From contig NZ_BSOT01000019.1 of NCBI RefSeq assembly GCF_030160655.1, positions 124,001 through 188,000 of the forward strand: a stretch of 64,000 bases of DNA, given 5' to 3'. Positions within the stretch are counted from its first letter, which is position 1; every line of letters begins with the position of its first letter. Positions 63,768-64,000 of this stretch are shown here, in pieces. The DNA is from Agaribacter marinus (lineage in GTDB: Bacteria; Pseudomonadota; Gammaproteobacteria; Enterobacterales; Alteromonadaceae). Under the pieces are notes generated by a model, which worked only from the letters and a program-made list of their open reading frames with translations, did no database searches and was not told the origin of the DNA. The position numbers and the translations under genes are program-made.

Positions 63768-64000
63768 TTAATTATTTAGGGTTATTCCAGTACCTGTAGC
63801 AAAGTAAGATTGCTCAGGGAATAGTTCCTTATGACTCAAAAGCTCAATAATGTAATCGCTGATTTTCTTTGCCGTCAGTGGTTGTTCCCACTGGTTCATG
63901 AAATCAGTTAGCGTTTTACCATTCGCTTCAGCGTAGGCCTGACCTGCGGCTTGACCCAATTCGGTTTCGGCGATGAGTTGTTTAGGAATAATCGAATAAA
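63768..64000 (-). CDS. SDR-family oxidoreductase, 5' part beyond the window
   Basis: Only the C-terminal 76 residues are inside the window: YSIIPKQLIAETELGQAAG, then AYAEANGKTLTDFMNQW and a closing TGTGITLNN. The Ile-Pro-Lys...Thr-Glu-Leu-Gly pattern and the glycine-rich ending are those of short-chain dehydrogenases. The catalytic residues lie outside the window. Transcribed toward the DUF1330 gene. Confidence 0.7.
   Translation of the reverse strand, partial: YSIIPKQLIAETELGQAAGQAYAEANGKTLTDFMNQWEQPLTAKKISDYIIELLSHKELFPEQSYFATGTGITLNN

Overview
The window reads as chromosome of a marine gammaproteobacterium of the Alteromonadales (Glaciecola/Paraglaciecola/Alteromonas-like). Reasons: moderate-to-low GC; the gammaproteobacterial blocks queA-tgt-yajC-secD-secF, trmJ-cysE-iscRSUA-hscBA-fdx and rlmN-pilW-rodZ-ispG-hisS-yfgM-bamB-der in standard order; a monomeric isocitrate dehydrogenase; and a surface protein with an alteromonad-style PEP-CTERM tail. 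The genus is an inference. No rRNA, tRNA, CRISPR array or prophage was seen.

Layout. 1-6.9 kb (minus strand): the 5' part of an HD-GYP-like gene, leuDCBA with a recognisable leu leader peptide and transcription attenuator, and a LysR regulator. 7-10.6 kb: an alkaline phosphatase lipoprotein, a membrane protein and a K+ channel. 10.8-16.4 kb: queuosine tRNA modification (queA, tgt) and the Sec accessory complex (yajC, secD, secF). 16.7-20.3 kb: PEP-CTERM-like protein, TerB/DUF533 protein, and a YceI-cytochrome b561-YceI trio. 20.4-29 kb: suhB, trmJ, cysE, the isc Fe-S cluster operon and ndk. 29.1-38.7 kb: rlmN to der. 38.7-48.4 kb: PH-domain protein, rluF-type synthase, icd, a secreted unknown, xseA, guaB and guaA.

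Downstream of guaA the character changes. 48.4-64 kb holds accessory genes, decayed fragments and long AT-rich gaps: an orphan reading-frame remnant; an operon of an RND/MMPL transporter, a LolA-like periplasmic protein and an outer-membrane barrel protein (a likely envelope lipid-export route); an HxlR regulator with a frameshifted GNAT acetyltransferase; an SDR followed by an alkylation-repair set (ada, 2OG-Fe(II) oxygenase, alkB); a divergent HxlR/GST pair with a clear palindromic operator; GyrI-like, VOC and DUF1835 proteins; a decayed IS3-family transposase; and a DUF1330/SDR pair running off the edge. This looks like a variable region next to guaA, but no integrase or att duplication is visible.

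The best sequence-level signals are the leu attenuator, the tandem IscR-like sites at iscR, the HxlR operator cluster, the single-G frameshift in the GNAT gene, a 41-bp diverged repeat bracketing the repair module, and the three-gene export operon. I did not find a system that I can call wholly new. Strongest candidates for under-described biology are the export trio, the unassigned 2OG oxygenase tied to Ada/AlkB, and the HD-GYP-like protein lacking the His of its HD motif.
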